Below are positions 12,549-24,479 of a stretch of DNA of 64,000 bases, piece by piece. The stretch covers positions 78,820,987-78,884,986 of the forward strand of contig NC_134707.1 of assembly GCF_043290135.1 (NCBI RefSeq), given 5' to 3'. The notes under the pieces are model-generated. The model made no database searches, was not told the DNA's origin, and saw nothing but the letters and a program-made list of their open reading frames with translations. The position numbers and the translations under genes are program-made. Every line of letters starts with the position of its first letter. The first letter of the stretch is position 1. The DNA comes from Rhipicephalus microplus (lineage: Eukaryota; Arthropoda; Arachnida; Ixodida; Ixodidae).

Positions 12549-13434
12549 TTATGTGATGTTTTTGTTCTGCAAGTGTATAAACATGAGGCTTCCCGTGCTC
12601 ATGATTCGAGCTAGTACATATTTGTATATGTTCTCCAATAAAGATGACTTGAAGGTAAGTGTTTGTTCTTTCTACTTTTTTCCTCCTGCGTCTTTTTTGT
12701 GTGTGTGCGATACTCATTTCACGTCATGTTGCAAGCAGTGCATGTGAATAAATTGGTTTATTGTTCTCTTATATGTAAGCTAAAGGGCACCTGGCCTCTT
12801 CAAGCATTTTTTTTTCTTCGAAGATTTTTTATTTTCAGTCAAAACACGTTAATTCTTTCAAAGAAGAATTATATTGAAAGGAAGTGCATACTGCATGCAT
12901 TTAGTTGGTCATTTGCAGATATCAACGGGCTTCGTAACCGCCGAGGAAGAATAATGTAATCTTCCTGAAATCGTGAATCGAGTCAAGTGCGCAAGCAAAT
13001 AAAAGCAAATACCTGAACTTATGTTAGCAGAAGTACTTACGTCAAGTTTACAAAAGTGACAACGCTCTCACCGATATAAACTGACTATAACACCTCAAAT
13101 GTTCTCAAATCAATCATCATGAGCTCATAGATGACTCCTGTGTCGAGAGACGACTCAACGTAAAACGAGTCAGCATTCATGAAACAGTCGTACCATCTTT
13201 TCTTCTTTGATGACATTCAGTACTAAAATGTCATTATTGTCAGCAGTTTCAACGTTTATAATTTGCGTGAATATAAGTTTTAAAAGCCATAGGAGGAATC
13301 GGAAAGGATACTACGCAGCCGTGGATGCAACGTCAAATATATACATCACCACTGTGTTACCTCGGGTTCAGGTTATCATTGTGATACCTCTGTTAACAGC
13401 AAGTTACAAAAGAGAGAAAAGAATTGGGGGACCT
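12549..13434. other. No recognisable gene
   Basis: AT-rich DNA; short open frames lack any domain or splice support. Confidence 0.5.
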
Positions 13435-13438
13435 TTAA

Positions 13439-14079
13439 AGGCAAACTTCAGTGACTTTTCGACCATGTCAAGGTAATGGTGCTTTTATGTTTCTGAGGCA
13501 CTTTTGTCACGAGCCCGACAGCTGAAATGCTCAGCAAATTTGAAAATAGTTTTAATAAGCAAAAAGGCACAATACCGATACCGAAACCTAACCAAGTGCA
13601 CTGTCTACGTGTGACGTACTATTCGGTAAGACGTGGTTGTCGCACAATTGTCCAGTGGGCGAGGGATATGAAAACTGTGAAAGCCGGGACGAGCAGGCAC
13701 TGGGAACAGAGGCGAGTGTGCCGAGCGGAACCGGCCAAACACCACGGAGAAAGGGAAGAAGCTTTTCCGTGCCAAACACCGCCGCCGTAGCCTTGTAAAC
13801 ACCCAGTAAACGCACAGAAAATGCTGTAGCGGCCAAAGTTAGTGATTCCATCAGCTGCGTCACTTCCGTGAACCTATCAAACATGACGTCACACCAGCAG
13901 CGTTGCCAATAATTCTGGCAAGCCTGGTGATCTCGATGCAATTTTTAAAATTAATTTGCAAACAAGCAGTGCATCACTCAAGCATGTGACTTAGCATAAG
14001 CAACAGAAATGGGCAAAGGAACGTGCCCACATAATTTCATTTAGATCCATTGACCTAAAAAAATCACCAGAGTTGGCCT
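13439..14079. mobile_element. TTAA-flanked MITE (family 1)
   Basis: A 641-bp element bounded by TTAA at 13435-13438 and 14080-14083. The left end AGGCAAACTTCAGTGACTTT matches the reverse complement of the right end, AGGCCAACTCTGGTGATTTT, at most positions. No transposase is encoded. A 4-bp TTAA target with a purine-G start fits Kolobok better than piggyBac, by inference. Its right TTAA is also the left TTAA of the next element. Confidence 0.65.
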
Positions 14080-14083
14080 TTAA

Positions 14084-15155
14084 AAGGGTCCTGAAACACT
14101 TTTTCAAGTAACCATGGAATTAATTCACTAGAATAGCTTATTTCCTCACGAATTCAAGGCTGCAAAAATTTTAAGAATCCATCCAGTTCGAGTGGAGTTA
14201 CAAAGATTTCTCGCATACTGCAATTGCATTCTCTCTTCTTTCGTTCCGACGAAAGCACTGGAAGCTAATGGCGAATTCCACTCGTCGAGCGGGCGCAATT
14301 TTTCTTGCTCCAAAGCTCACAATCTGCGTTTAGCTGGCAGATTCGGAGCAATCCACTCCGCGATGGAGCGTTCCACGTATTTCGTGTTGCGGAGACGGAT
14401 TTCGCCGGAACTCCGAGAATGTGCTGTCTTCATTTCCGGTACAGTCGGGCAGCTGAGTTGGCCTCAGCATTTTTTGAGATGGTCTAGTAGCCCTGTGCTC
14501 TTGTTTACAGTTCTCAAATTGGAAAGCGGTAGCCTTGCTTTCCTCGAGACTGCGTGGACGAAATGCATGATTTGCAGTGGCGACATAGTTGTCATTGAAA
14601 CGTCGAGAGCAGAAAAGAAAATCATTTACGGTACCAGTTTAGTGACGTATGCGTAAAAAGTTTCCGGAGAGACCTCGCGCGGGGCATACGTGTTCCACTC
14701 GCCGATCTCGTTTGCACACTCCGAGTGCTCGCTCCAAGATTTCGGCGGCCACTCCGGATCTACCAGTGGAATTCGCCATAAGCAGAGAGGGATGGCAGGG
14801 GCGAAGAGAATACGCCACGTGCGCCTTGTGACCTCGAGCATTTTGTTTTGTTTTTTGTATGCGTGGCTTTTTCAGGAGGATTGCATGCGCACGCATGGAC
14901 AAGTCGCGGCCTCCCACGGCGATCTCTGAAACCACCGAGCACACCATGTTCAAATCAGAAATTGGCTAATTAATGGGTGTTCTATGAGTGATTTTTGAGC
15001 GTCTTCTGCCATTTGTCAAGAGCTGACTTTCATAATTTATTTTGAATTCCAGGCCACGTGCTGCGCTACAATATTTGACCCGAGTGTAGTCGGGAGACAT
15101 TACTACCGATCGGCAGCGTTTTCTGACCATGCTCAAAAAATGTGGCAGGGCCCCT
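14084..15155. mobile_element. TTAA-flanked MITE (family 2), copy 1
   Basis: A 1072-bp element between TTAA at 14080-14083 and 15156-15159. The ends are AAGGGTCCTGAAACACTTTT and, inverted, AGGGGCCCTGCCACATTTTT. Related sequence occurs inverted at 49406-50069 and as a fragment at 52860-52985, so the family is multi-copy. Open frames of up to 154 codons inside (for example 14192-14656) have no recognisable domain and are not called. Confidence 0.6.
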
Positions 15156-15420
15156 TTAAGCTTCGCCTTTAAGAATTCAACACGATAGTGATATATCCTG
15201 TCCCTAGTGCATACTATTTATATGCGAAGCAGCTCTATGACGAGCCTGTGTAACGCTGTTTCTCCGTCCGCACCGCTCCCCTCACCGCAAGTGTTAGAGC
15301 GGTGCCACGTAGCTCACGCCCTTCCAGCAGTGCGCGTGACGTCTCTTTCCCTTGCCTGGCGCGTGCTTGCCGCGTGTCAGCTGTCTCGCTTCACCATCTC
15401 CATAGAGTTTCCCAATATTA

Positions 15421-15800
15421 ACTAGAGGGCACTCTGACGCTGCGATCGTTCAGCGACCATGGGAATGATGGGTAGTACACACGTTTGCCTAGTCTTCGTA
15501 CTTGCGGACGGCGAATCGTACTTGCGGCTTCGTTTATTGCTGTGTTTCGGTTTTGTATTGAGAGAAAGAACGAACCCTTTTAAACTTAGTGACTTGATTT
15601 CAAATGGTAAGCCCAAAAGAATAAGGTTGTGAAGCGCAAACGATGAACATTTGCTAATTTATGTTTTCGTGAAAAAACAGCTCCAAGCCACATGAACACA
15701 CACGGAGCCAGAAGCAAGCCAGAAGTACGAAAATTAGACAAATGTGTGTACTACCCATCATTCCCATGCTCGCTGAAGCGCCGCGTGTTGCAGCTGCCAT
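15421..15800. mobile_element. Inverted-repeat MITE, copy 1
   Basis: CATGGGAATGATGGGTAGTA (15458-15477) is matched by its reverse complement near 15749-15768. Outer ends are CTAGAGGGCACTCTG and (inverted) CTATGGCAGCTGC. A second copy lies at 53250-53604. No coding capacity. The following LINE abuts its right end. Confidence 0.65.
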
Positions 15801-15965
15801 AGGATGGATGGATGGATAGATGGATGGATATGGCTGTACCCTTTAGATCGGGAGGTGGCCAGCGCCACCAAGCCGTAATATCTAATGAACCAAAAACTAT
15901 ATATATATTTTTTTTCCTTAAAAAAGAGTTTGAGGATTCGTACTTTGCAGTGAAGAGTTTAATTT

Positions 15966-18900
15966 TCACTTGCGCCTTGACTTTAGCCACCAATCAGATA
16001 ACCTCCTTCTAGTGAAGTCTACCCGCTTAAAGTTTATTTTGCCCTCCCGGTCCCTAAACCCCAGTGCTTTGAAAAACTCTGCGCCATCATCCTGAACTAT
16101 AGGGTGAAGCCCTTTACAGAACATTATCAAGTGTTCTGCAGTTTCTTCTTCCTCTCCACACGCACTGCATACTGTGTCTACCCCTTCGTATTTGGCCCGA
16201 TATGTCTTGGTTCGCAGTACTCCCGTTCTGGCCTCAAACAGTAGAGAACTACCCCGAGTATTATCATAGATCCTTTCCTTGGCAATTTCCTGCTTAAACG
16301 TTCGATAGACCTCTAGTGCGGACTTCTTAATCATGCCCATTCTCCACATGTCAGTCTCCGTTTCCTTCACTTTCTTCTTAACCGATAGTTCTTTTTGGTT
16401 TGGCCACCTGCTGTTTTCTAAGTATTTACCAGTCAACTTCCTGGTTCGCTTTCTCCATTTTGTATCGACATTCTTCATGTACAAGTAGCTGAAAACCTTC
16501 CTAGCCCAACGCTCTTCCCCCATTTCTCTCAATCGCTTCTCAAATTTTATCTTGCTGCTAGCTTCCCTGCCCTCAAATGATGTCCATCCCATATCACCTT
16601 GTACTCCCTGATTTGGTGTATTCCCGTGAGCTCCTAAAGCAAGCCTACCTATTCCACGTTGCTTAATTTCTAATCTTGCTTGAACTTCTGATCTCATGCA
16701 CAAGACCGCATTGCCGAACGTCAGCCCAGGAACCATGACCCCTTTCCATATTCCTCTCACAACATCATACCTATTGTAATTCCACAGTGCCCTATTTTTC
16801 ATGACTGCTGCATTCCTGTTACCTTTAGTCGTCACGTATATTTCGTGTTCCCTCAGATACTCGGTCCAATTGCTTATCCATACGCCCAGATATTTGTATT
16901 TATCTGTTATCTCTAGCGTGACCTCCTGTATTCTAAGCTCACTACCTTCGTTGTCATTGAAAATCATGACTGCTGATTTTTCCTTACTGAATCGGAAATC
17001 TAACCTATCTCCCTCATTACCGCAGATGTCCATCAATCTCTGCAAATCTTCCTTGTTGTGGGCCATTAGCACTATATCATCTGCGTACATTAATGCTGGT
17101 AGCGCCTGATAAATAAGTTTTCCTTGTTTGACTAAAGAGAGGTTGAAGCCAAGTCCACTTCCCTCTAATTTTGCCTCTAATCCTTGTTGGTACATCATGA
17201 ATAATAAGGGTGACAGGAGGCACCCCTGCCTAAGCCCCCGTTTTACCTCTGCAGGCTTGGATACCTGTTTTTCCCACTTTATAACTACCTTGTTACCTTT
17301 AGAGATACCCTTTAAAAGATTAGTGACTACATGTTCCACGCCTAGTGTGTCCAGTATTCCCCACTATTCCTCTTGAACCACGCTATCGTACGCTCCCTTG
17401 ATATCCAAAAATGCTAGCCACAGGGGCCTGTGTTCCTTTTCTGCTATTTCGATGCACTGCGTCAGTGAGAACAGATTGTCTTCCAACCTCCTGTGTTTCC
17501 GAAACCCATTCTGCAGTTCCCTCAGCACCCCCTCATCCTCTATCCACGCCTGCAGTCTTTCCTTTATAATCTGCATCGCCAGCCTGTAGACCACTGATGT
17601 CACTGTTATAGGACGGTAGTTGTTTATGTCAGCTTTGTCCCCCTTTCCTTTATAGATCATGCTCATCCTTCTACGTTTCCATCCATCGGGAACTTCACCG
17701 TCGATTATTATTGTGCTCACTGCCTCTCTCAAAGCCTGCTTAGACTTCGGACCTAATGTCTTTATCAGCCTAATTGGAATGCCATCTGGGCCTGTTGATG
17801 TACTACTAGGAACCCTTTTCTCAGCCCTTACCCACTCTTGTTGTGAAAATAGAGCCATTGCACCACTTGATTCGTCCTTGTCTATTGTGGTGCATAAAGT
17901 ACTTCTTTGTTGAAATTTTTCTGTCACTTTTGTTCTTATATATTCAATAGCTTCGTCCCCTTCTAGCCTAGCACCTTGGGCTGTAGTTATAAATCTCTGC
18001 TCTAGGCTCGTCTCATTTCTTAGGGAGTTTAGATAGTTCCAAAATTTCGCAGCTGCCTTTCTATCTTTTTTATGTACTTCTGCCAGCCACTGAGCTCCCT
18101 TCCTTCTAATCTTTTCATTGATCAGAAGGGATGCATCCCTTCTACAGCTTAGAAAGGTTGCCCATTTTCTTTCAACATCATCTGTCGGTTCACCCCGCTG
18201 CTTAGCATGTCTGTGTTCCCTAGAGGCTTCCTGACGTTTTGCTATGGCTCTCTTAACTGCCTCATCCCACCAACTTTTGGGTTTGTGTCTTCTTTTCCGG
18301 GGTGACTTGTCACGCGTCTTAGCAAGCTCTAGCTCAAAGAGTCTAATTAGATTCGGGTATGTCCATACTGTCTTATTATCCTCTGTGATTACTTTCTCAA
18401 TTTGTTTAGTGGCTATTTCAATTTGCCTTTCCGGATAAAAATTTTCCTGTAGTTGCTCAACTTGTCTCCTTCCCACTTTCACTGGTCTTCCAAAACTTAG
18501 CTTGATACGTTTGTGATCGCTACCCAGACTTCTGGAGCCACCTTTATCTATGTGCATTCCCCTGAGCTTATCATACATCCTATGTGACATCAGTGCATAA
18601 TCTATCGTCGACTGAAGCCTTCCTACCTCCCATGTTATTTGCCCTTCACACTTCTCGGTACTGTTGCAAATGATCAAATCAAGCCTTTCACACATATCCA
18701 TGATCATTTTGCCTGTCGGGTCGGTATACCCATCTATATCTTCTATGTGCGCATTCATGTCTCCTAGTATAATTATCTCGCACTCTCTTCCTAACTCCTG
18801 AATGTCCTTTGATATACACTCTACCATTGTCTGGTTTTCCTCTCTGGCCTTTGCTCCCGTCCACAAGTACACGAAACCAAGCAGTGTCATTTGACCTGCC

Positions 18901-19385
18901 ACTTTCCCTTTTAGCCATAAATGTTCCTTGCACTCCTGCTTGACCCTTTGCCAGTCTGTACTTTTATGAATGAATGCCCCAATACCACCCCCCCTTCTGC
19001 TGCCTTCTGTTCTATTACAATATTCCCACGCGTAGTCCGGATTGTTCGGAGGTTGTTCCATGTCCCTGAGATGTGTTTCTACAAAACCGTATACCATCGG
19101 CCTCTCTTCCCTTAGCTGTTCTTCTATCTCTTCCCACTTCAGCCTGTTCCTACCACCCTGCATGTTAATATACCCTATGTCTGAATTGGCTCGGCGCTCG
19201 TGGCTACGTCTATTTATGCCCCGGACTCTACCTATCTTAGATATTGGTGCCACTTTGGAATCGTATCTGTCTATACCACCTGTCGAAGAGTCTCCCTGGT
19301 TGTTTTCCTCGTTACTAGCTATCCTGCACCCCGAAGGGCTCGCTTGCCCCCCAAAAAAGCTACTGCGCGTCCTGCAAGTTGCCAA
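15966..19385 (-). pseudogene. LINE ORF2: endonuclease-reverse transcriptase with one nonsense codon
   Basis: A single frame of about 1139 codons is broken only by a TAG at 17364-17366. The N-terminal third is an APE-type endonuclease: a QGGRNRLKW start, FVETHL with the catalytic Glu, ILGDMNAH, STIDYALMS and SDHKRIKL. The reverse transcriptase follows with IYKGKGDKADINNYRPI, LAFLDIKGAYDSV, GLRQGCLLSPLLF and the catalytic YADD. Near the C-terminus a C-x2-C-x8-H-x4-C motif (CSACGEEEETAEHLIMFC) is probably a nucleic-acid-binding zinc knuckle. The stop falls between the GAYDSV motif and the YADD motif and would remove the active site. The protein would nick target DNA and copy the element's RNA in the nucleus. 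The start overlaps ORF1 by 67 bp in another frame; the first Met is only one possible start. Confidence 0.85.
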
Positions 19386-20344
19386 CCCACCTCATGACCT
19401 AGCCGCCCATCGAAGTGAATTCTGTCTCGTTGAAAACCCCCCCACCTATGCACTTCTCTGTTTATATCCACCACCTCAAAGCCTTTCTCTCGACTCATCC
19501 GCCATATCTCTTGGTTTGCGTTGACCACCGCTCTTTGCAGGTTGCCATCACGCACCGGTACCTCCGGTATCGTGCATATCACTATCTGTACCTTAGGAGA
19601 AGTGGCGCGCATGTCATCGACGCCTTTCGCCAGTGTGGCTGCTAGTCCTGCTGCATCTCTATTTAGGACATCGTTTAAATCGCCTGAAATTATCACTAGG
19701 TTTCGTCTATCAGCTGTCGTTTTGAGCTTTGTGCTCGCTTGCCTCATGACTGCTTCCAGCTTGCGTCCGGGGAACGCCCCTACTGCAACCCTCTTGTCAC
19801 CTCTTACCCTCTCTTTGATGGCTTCTGTGCATCGATTTAAATTCGAGTCCCCGGCGATTATCACATGCTGCGACTTTTCAGCTGGAGCGTTCTGCACCTG
19901 GGGGCTACTTGCACCTGTGACGCCGGCTGCTTTGTTCCCTCCCTGCCCCACCACTACCTCGCTGAAGCTGGGCCTTGCGACAGTTGAACCGGCTAAACCT
20001 GTTTTTTCCAAACTTGCCTGCTTTTCCTTCTTCCCCGTTCTGGTTGCCGGTTCCCTACTGTTCTCTCGGTAGGTCGCTTCTTTGTTCAGCTTCGCTAGCG
20101 CTTCCTCGGCGGACTTCAGTCTTTCTCCCATTGCCCTCGTTTTCTCTTGCTCTGTCGCCAACTCAGTCGCGAGCTTGGCGATTCTCACCAGCAGTTCACT
20201 CTGGGCAACCATCATTTTCTCCATTTTTTCCTCGACCTCACATTGCCTACACTTCGCGTCAGCCTCTTCTCCATCCGCTTCTACGCTTGGGTCCACTTTC
20301 AAACCCACTCCACATCCTGAACACTTTACAGTCTTTTTAACCAT
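19319..20344 (-). CDS. LINE ORF1: zinc finger, coiled coil and SGNH-esterase-like protein
   Basis: 341 residues from an ATG at 20344, chosen because it directly precedes the conserved cysteines (CSGCG...CRQC, residues 8-45). An upstream in-frame Met exists, but its extension is low-complexity. A coiled coil follows (about residues 47-105, rich in Glu/Ala/Leu). A C-terminal domain of about 150 residues has VIIAGDSN, ISGDLNDVL and RIHFDGRLGHEVGW. These resemble the GDS(L/N), GxND and final His blocks of SGNH hydrolases, known in ORF1 of CR1/L2 elements. ORF1 proteins bind the element RNA; the role of the esterase is not settled. The frame is intact. Function is by family resemblance only. Confidence 0.7.
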   Translation of the reverse strand: MVKKTVKCSGCGVGLKVDPSVEADGEEADAKCRQCEVEEKMEKMMVAQSELLVRIAKLATELATEQEKTRAMGERLKSAEEALAKLNKEATYRENSREPATRTGKKEKQASLEKTGLAGSTVARPSFSEVVVGQGGNKAAGVTGASSPQVQNAPAEKSQHVIIAGDSNLNRCTEAIKERVRGDKRVAVGAFPGRKLEAVMRQASTKLKTTADRRNLVIISGDLNDVLNRDAAGLAATLAKGVDDMRATSPKVQIVICTIPEVPVRDGNLQRAVVNANQEIWRMSREKGFEVVDINREVHRWGGFQRDRIHFDGRLGHEVGWQLAGRAVAFLGGKRALRGAG

Positions 20345-20545
20345 ACCTTTTTGACACCAATTGTCCCTATACTCGACAATTACTAAACTCGAGCCCTGCA
20401 CTACGAGAAAAAAAAGTCTAAGCTCTACTACAAAAATGTGTGTGTTCAATGTACGCGCACCTCCCCCATGGGGTGGCAAAAGAAAAAAAAACAACAACAA
20501 CAAATTCAAACACACACACACCCGCACTAACTAATAAATACCTGG

Positions 20546-21618
20546 TGACTGGCCCCCGAAAAAGCCGTATCATAAAATAAGTGCTACGAAGATTTCAACC
20601 GCTGCCTTATAATTACAAAGACAAGCTCAAAACATGCAAAAAACACTTATCTGCGCAGTCGAAAAAACACGTCCATCCACCTTGACAGAGAATCGAAGAG
20701 CCACTAGCGCCAGAGTTCCCTCTAGTGTATATTAAGAAACTACATGACCGTCTCAACCACTCGCAGCGCTCGAGCCCACTCCTCACGAGGGCATATTTAG
20801 TGGACATCATCTCACCTGCGCCACCTCTCTCCATCGGTCGACTAGAAGAAGCTGCGAACCGGCGAGTGCACGCGCTGCGCACGTTTCTAGAATCTCGCAG
20901 CACTGACAATGCGGACAGCGTGCCACTGCGCCGACGGACGGGATGCCGTCGCAGCACGCATGCGGCTAGTGTGCGCGTACCTTTCCCGGCTGTCGGCGGC
21001 ATTGCGAGGGTTAGCGAAGCTGATCACGTCCGCGAATGGTGACGTCAACACCGACGAGGGGCGAGCCAGGGAAGCCTAACGCAAGCGTCGGCAATGAAAG
21101 ACTAGCGACACCGACGAGGGTAAGAACACTGATTGCTTTCGCGAGTACAGACGGCGCGAGGATAACATCGACGAGACGCGAGCGAAAGAAGGTGAGCGCA
21201 AGAGTCTTGAGCGAGTCCCACCTCCCGTGTCTTTGCGTTTCAAAGAAACGTTTACTCGAGTAAACGCTACACCGAGTTCCGAGAGTTTCGCTTCAAAACC
21301 CTTCTTCCAGCACCCGCGTCGACGCCCGTTTCAACCGGGTCAACGCCATCCGCACCGCTGCTGCTTCGCCTCCCATCAGAATTCCCTTCGGAGAGATAGT
21401 CCATAGTTTTTCATTGCGTTGTGTTATTCAAGATGTTTGCATTGAAGATTACTAAAATATAATCGATAAAGTAGAAAGTGGCTTTTGTCATGGAATCTTT
21501 CGCATAACGCTGATTTCTGTGTAAGGGGTAGCGTGCTGTAAACAACAAGCACTTATGCGCGTGAAACGCTTTCGCACTTCGTATGCACCCAGGAGGTGGT
21601 CGTAAGAAAATACGCACG
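20546..21618. other. GC-rich stretch without a supported gene
   Basis: Bases 20700-21370 are clearly richer in GC than the surroundings and hold repeated ACACCGACGAGGG (21048 and 21108). Open frames are short and show no domain. It may be the LINE 5' region, a promoter-like segment or another repeat; I cannot decide. Confidence 0.4.
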
Positions 21619-21630
21619 TTAACTTGTGAT

Positions 21631-21869
21631 ATTGATTGATATGTGAGGTTCAACGTCCCAAAACCACCATATCATTATGAGAGACCCCGTAGTGAAGGGC
21701 TCCGGAAATTTCGACAACCTGGGGTTCATTAACGTGCACCCAAATCTGAGCACACGGGCCTACATGATTTCCGCCTCCATCAAAAATGCCGCCGCCACAT
21801 CCGGAATTCGATCCCGCGACGTGCGGGTCAGCAGCCGAGTACCTTAGCCACTGGACCTCCACGGCGGGG
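21631..21869 (-). mobile_element. Ruka-type SINE
   Basis: Minus-strand copy with the full tRNA-related head and body, more diverged than the copy at 9746. A direct repeat TTAACTTGTG flanks it at 21619-21628 and 21876-21885, supporting retrotransposition. Confidence 0.85.
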
Positions 21870-21885
21870 TGCCCATTAACTTGTG

Positions 21886-22823
21886 TGCCTTTTGGAACGG
21901 GCGGTTTGCCTTAAACGATCAACTATGGTAATCTCGTTTTGTGACGCCCGATGGCTATGTATGCTTGTACCACGCAATAGTACTGCGACATTACTTGTTG
22001 TGTTGTGAAGCTTGTGCACAGGACCCGTGCGTTTGTAAACCACGCAAGTCATTTTTATTGCATTTTTATTGCACAGCAAGTTATTTTTACAATTGCCAAG
22101 CTGACACGTGGCTGGGGCGTAAAACACTTTCTTTCCCCGCAAACGGCATGGCTTTGATCCAGACCCAAAAATTTTTGTCATTTATTTTACTTCCGTGTTA
22201 ATTTTTTTTACCACGCGGTCTGTGATGGTTTTTTACTCAGAACCAACGATTCCAGCGCTAACGCCGGATTTTCTAAGAAACGAGCTCTTTCATGCTATCG
22301 CATTAAAACACATCAAGCGAACACATAACATCCGTGTAGAGGTAAACAAATTTCGCGGGACAGCCATTAGAGCCACTGTGAAGGGACTCTGCCCTGATTA
22401 GACTGAAAAAAATACGCTCATGTTTTGGATTTCCGCAATGATTAACATAAGAGGTCGACAGACAGGTGGTGTGGATACTATGGGACAACCAAGCATTCGA
22501 TTCACTGTTAGTGATCAATCGATCGTCAATATTCAAACAAGAACTGTTCGTACGTTACCCAGAAATAGCTGCTTTACTTTAATCAAACAGATGGTAATTG
22601 ATATAATCTCACAATAGCATACCTACGTAACTGAATAATTATCCACTCAAGCTTATACTCATAATATTGTCTTCTCACCAATATTGGTTACAAATAAGCA
22701 ACCCTCTAGCAAATGCGTACTACAACTTTTCCTAAGACGATGGAGTGTTAAAACTAAAAATGAATTAGTTTTAAACATGAACACAATTAATAGTGCGGAA
22801 GCTTGGGCTAGTTGGTATGACAT
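21886..22823. other. No recognisable gene
   Basis: AT-rich DNA. Nothing supported on either strand. Confidence 0.5.
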
Positions 22824-22904
22824 GACGATAGTTATAGCGCGAGAACAGAACGACGATTTCTTGTCTCTTTGTCGTCGTTCTGTTCTCGCGCTATAACTAT
22901 CGTC
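22824..22904. repeat. Perfect 33-bp inverted repeat (hairpin)
   Basis: The left arm 22824-22856 (starts GACGATAGTTATAGCGCG) and right arm 22872-22904 are exact reverse complements over 33 bases, separated by a 15-base loop rich in T and C. A transcript would form an 81-nt hairpin. Perfect pairing suggests a recent template-switch event or selection on a hairpin RNA; the sequence alone cannot separate these. Confidence 0.9.
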
Positions 22905-23369
22905 AGAACACAAGCTATTGTAAATGAAGACAGCAAGAGCACAGCTTGCTTCCTAGCTTGATCCTTACTTTTGTGGCTCTCACCCACTAAGGGTGATCGG
23001 CCAAGAAGCCGGTGGTTAGGTTTTCCAGACTAGGGGAATAGGACTGCTTTGTTCTGACTGTGAAATTAATTTGGCACATTGTAAAAAAAGGGGGGAGGAG
23101 AGAATCAGTAGAATTTGTAGAATATCTGAGGTTTAATTGTTATATGAAATTCTTCTGAAGGTTAAACCATTGCAGTGTAACAGCTAAATAATAAATGGTA
23201 GATTGGCTAGTAAAAAACAAGATCACAGCCTTAGCTTGTCATCATTCATCATCTACTATCATACATCATCATCTATCACTACCATCATCATCGTCAGCAG
23301 CCTACAATTCTTCTGTACAGGATGAATGTCTCAACTTGTTATATTCATTTTACCTTGCTGTACGCTTTT
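22905..23369. other. No gene; short CATCAT run
   Basis: A (CATCAT)-like run around 23240-23300 is the only feature. Confidence 0.5.
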
Positions 23370-23630
23370 AAAAAAGCTAGTAAAAAGGTAGCAACTTCAA
23401 GCAAATGCAGTAACTGCAGCGGTTACTACCTTTCTTCGACCATTACTACCTTTTTGCTACTTGTTTACTACCTACGTTAGCAAACGGTTACTAGCTCCAA
23501 CCGTTACTAACATTTTGCGACCTGTTCATTACGTACGTTAGTAAAGAATTAGTAACTGAAATGAAAGAGGTAGTAACTGCTGCCTTTACTACCTTTCGTG
23601 CCGCTTTACTACCTTTTTGCTACCCAATTG
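23370..23630. repeat. GTTACTACC-rich cluster, left
   Basis: Many copies of (G/T)TTACTACC and its complement GGTAGTAAC occur in both orientations, spaced irregularly by 10-30 bases. With the cluster at 24480-24715 this may be the arm of a foldback-type element. Clear outer inverted ends are not visible. Confidence 0.5.
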
Positions 23631-24479
23631 TTGGCTATCTAATCCAAAATAGTGTGTGATTCCAATTATGATAATTTACGAGTGCAATCGTCTCGACGTA
23701 TTATCATCAAATGAAAAAATAACGCAGAAGATATCCATAGATCAAAAAAATACATTTTGTTTTAAATTACGCAACTGAGAAATGTAAATGTCATTTTGAT
23801 AGTGTTGAAACAGAGAAGCACAAGTTAACGAACCATAAGCAAGTGCTATAAGCGTTGTAATAGACAATTACAACACACTTAATAAATTACAGCATATATT
23901 AACAAGGTGGATCAAAATAACCAGACGGTCACAATAAGCCCCGAGGATGGTCACGATTATACCGCTGTGGCCTACCACTAAATATTATTGTCGTTTTGGC
24001 GCGTCAAACCCCAAAAACGATTATTACCTTTTAAACGCTGATATATTCGTCGTGTGAAGCATTCAAATGCACTGAAAAGGAGTTCGGTACCTTTTTTTGG
24101 CTATCGTAAATACTGCCTTTTTGTGGGCCTTTTTATAATGAATAAATATGGCGTATATATTTTTATAAGTAAATCTTATTAAAAGTCTTGTGCTACGTCC
24201 CCAAACACACGTAACTGGGTAGTATAATGAAGTGCTATAGGTTTACGTTTGTTATAACTTATCCTGAAATACAAGTGCTCCCTTGTGCCAGACGTTCCCC
24301 TGCAAAGTATGGGATATATATACCCCACGTCTATATGTACTTCATGTATACGTAAAAAAATTGGGAATTTGTTAGGTCTGTGTGTTGTTCGAGCTCATGG
24401 CAGAGCACGCTTCATTACCCAAAGTTGTCTCTGTGATGAGACATGGTCGACCAACATCAGCAGTGGAGAAATAATAAGC
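23631..24479. other. Region between the two clusters; no gene
   Basis: AT-rich, without domains or recognisable repeats. If the flanking clusters are foldback arms, this is the middle of the element. Confidence 0.4.

Larger units (their letters stand above)
15802..20545 (-). mobile_element. CR1/L2-like non-LTR retrotransposon
   Basis: Minus-strand LINE with two overlapping reading frames (ORF1 20344-19319, ORF2 19385-15966), a 3' untranslated part of about 160 bp and a (CATC)n-type tail at 15802-15827. ORF1 with a cysteine-rich motif, coiled coil and esterase-like region, together with an APE-type endonuclease plus reverse transcriptase in ORF2, is the CR1/L2 arrangement. The 5' border is not defined; 20544 is my estimate. 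No target duplication was found, which is common in this clade. Only one nonsense codon separates it from a full-length ORF2. Confidence 0.8.

Noticed and set aside
20725..21042. A host exon in the GC-rich stretch
   Set aside because: The frame lacks a domain and clear splice sites, and neighbouring repeats suggest mobile or satellite origin.
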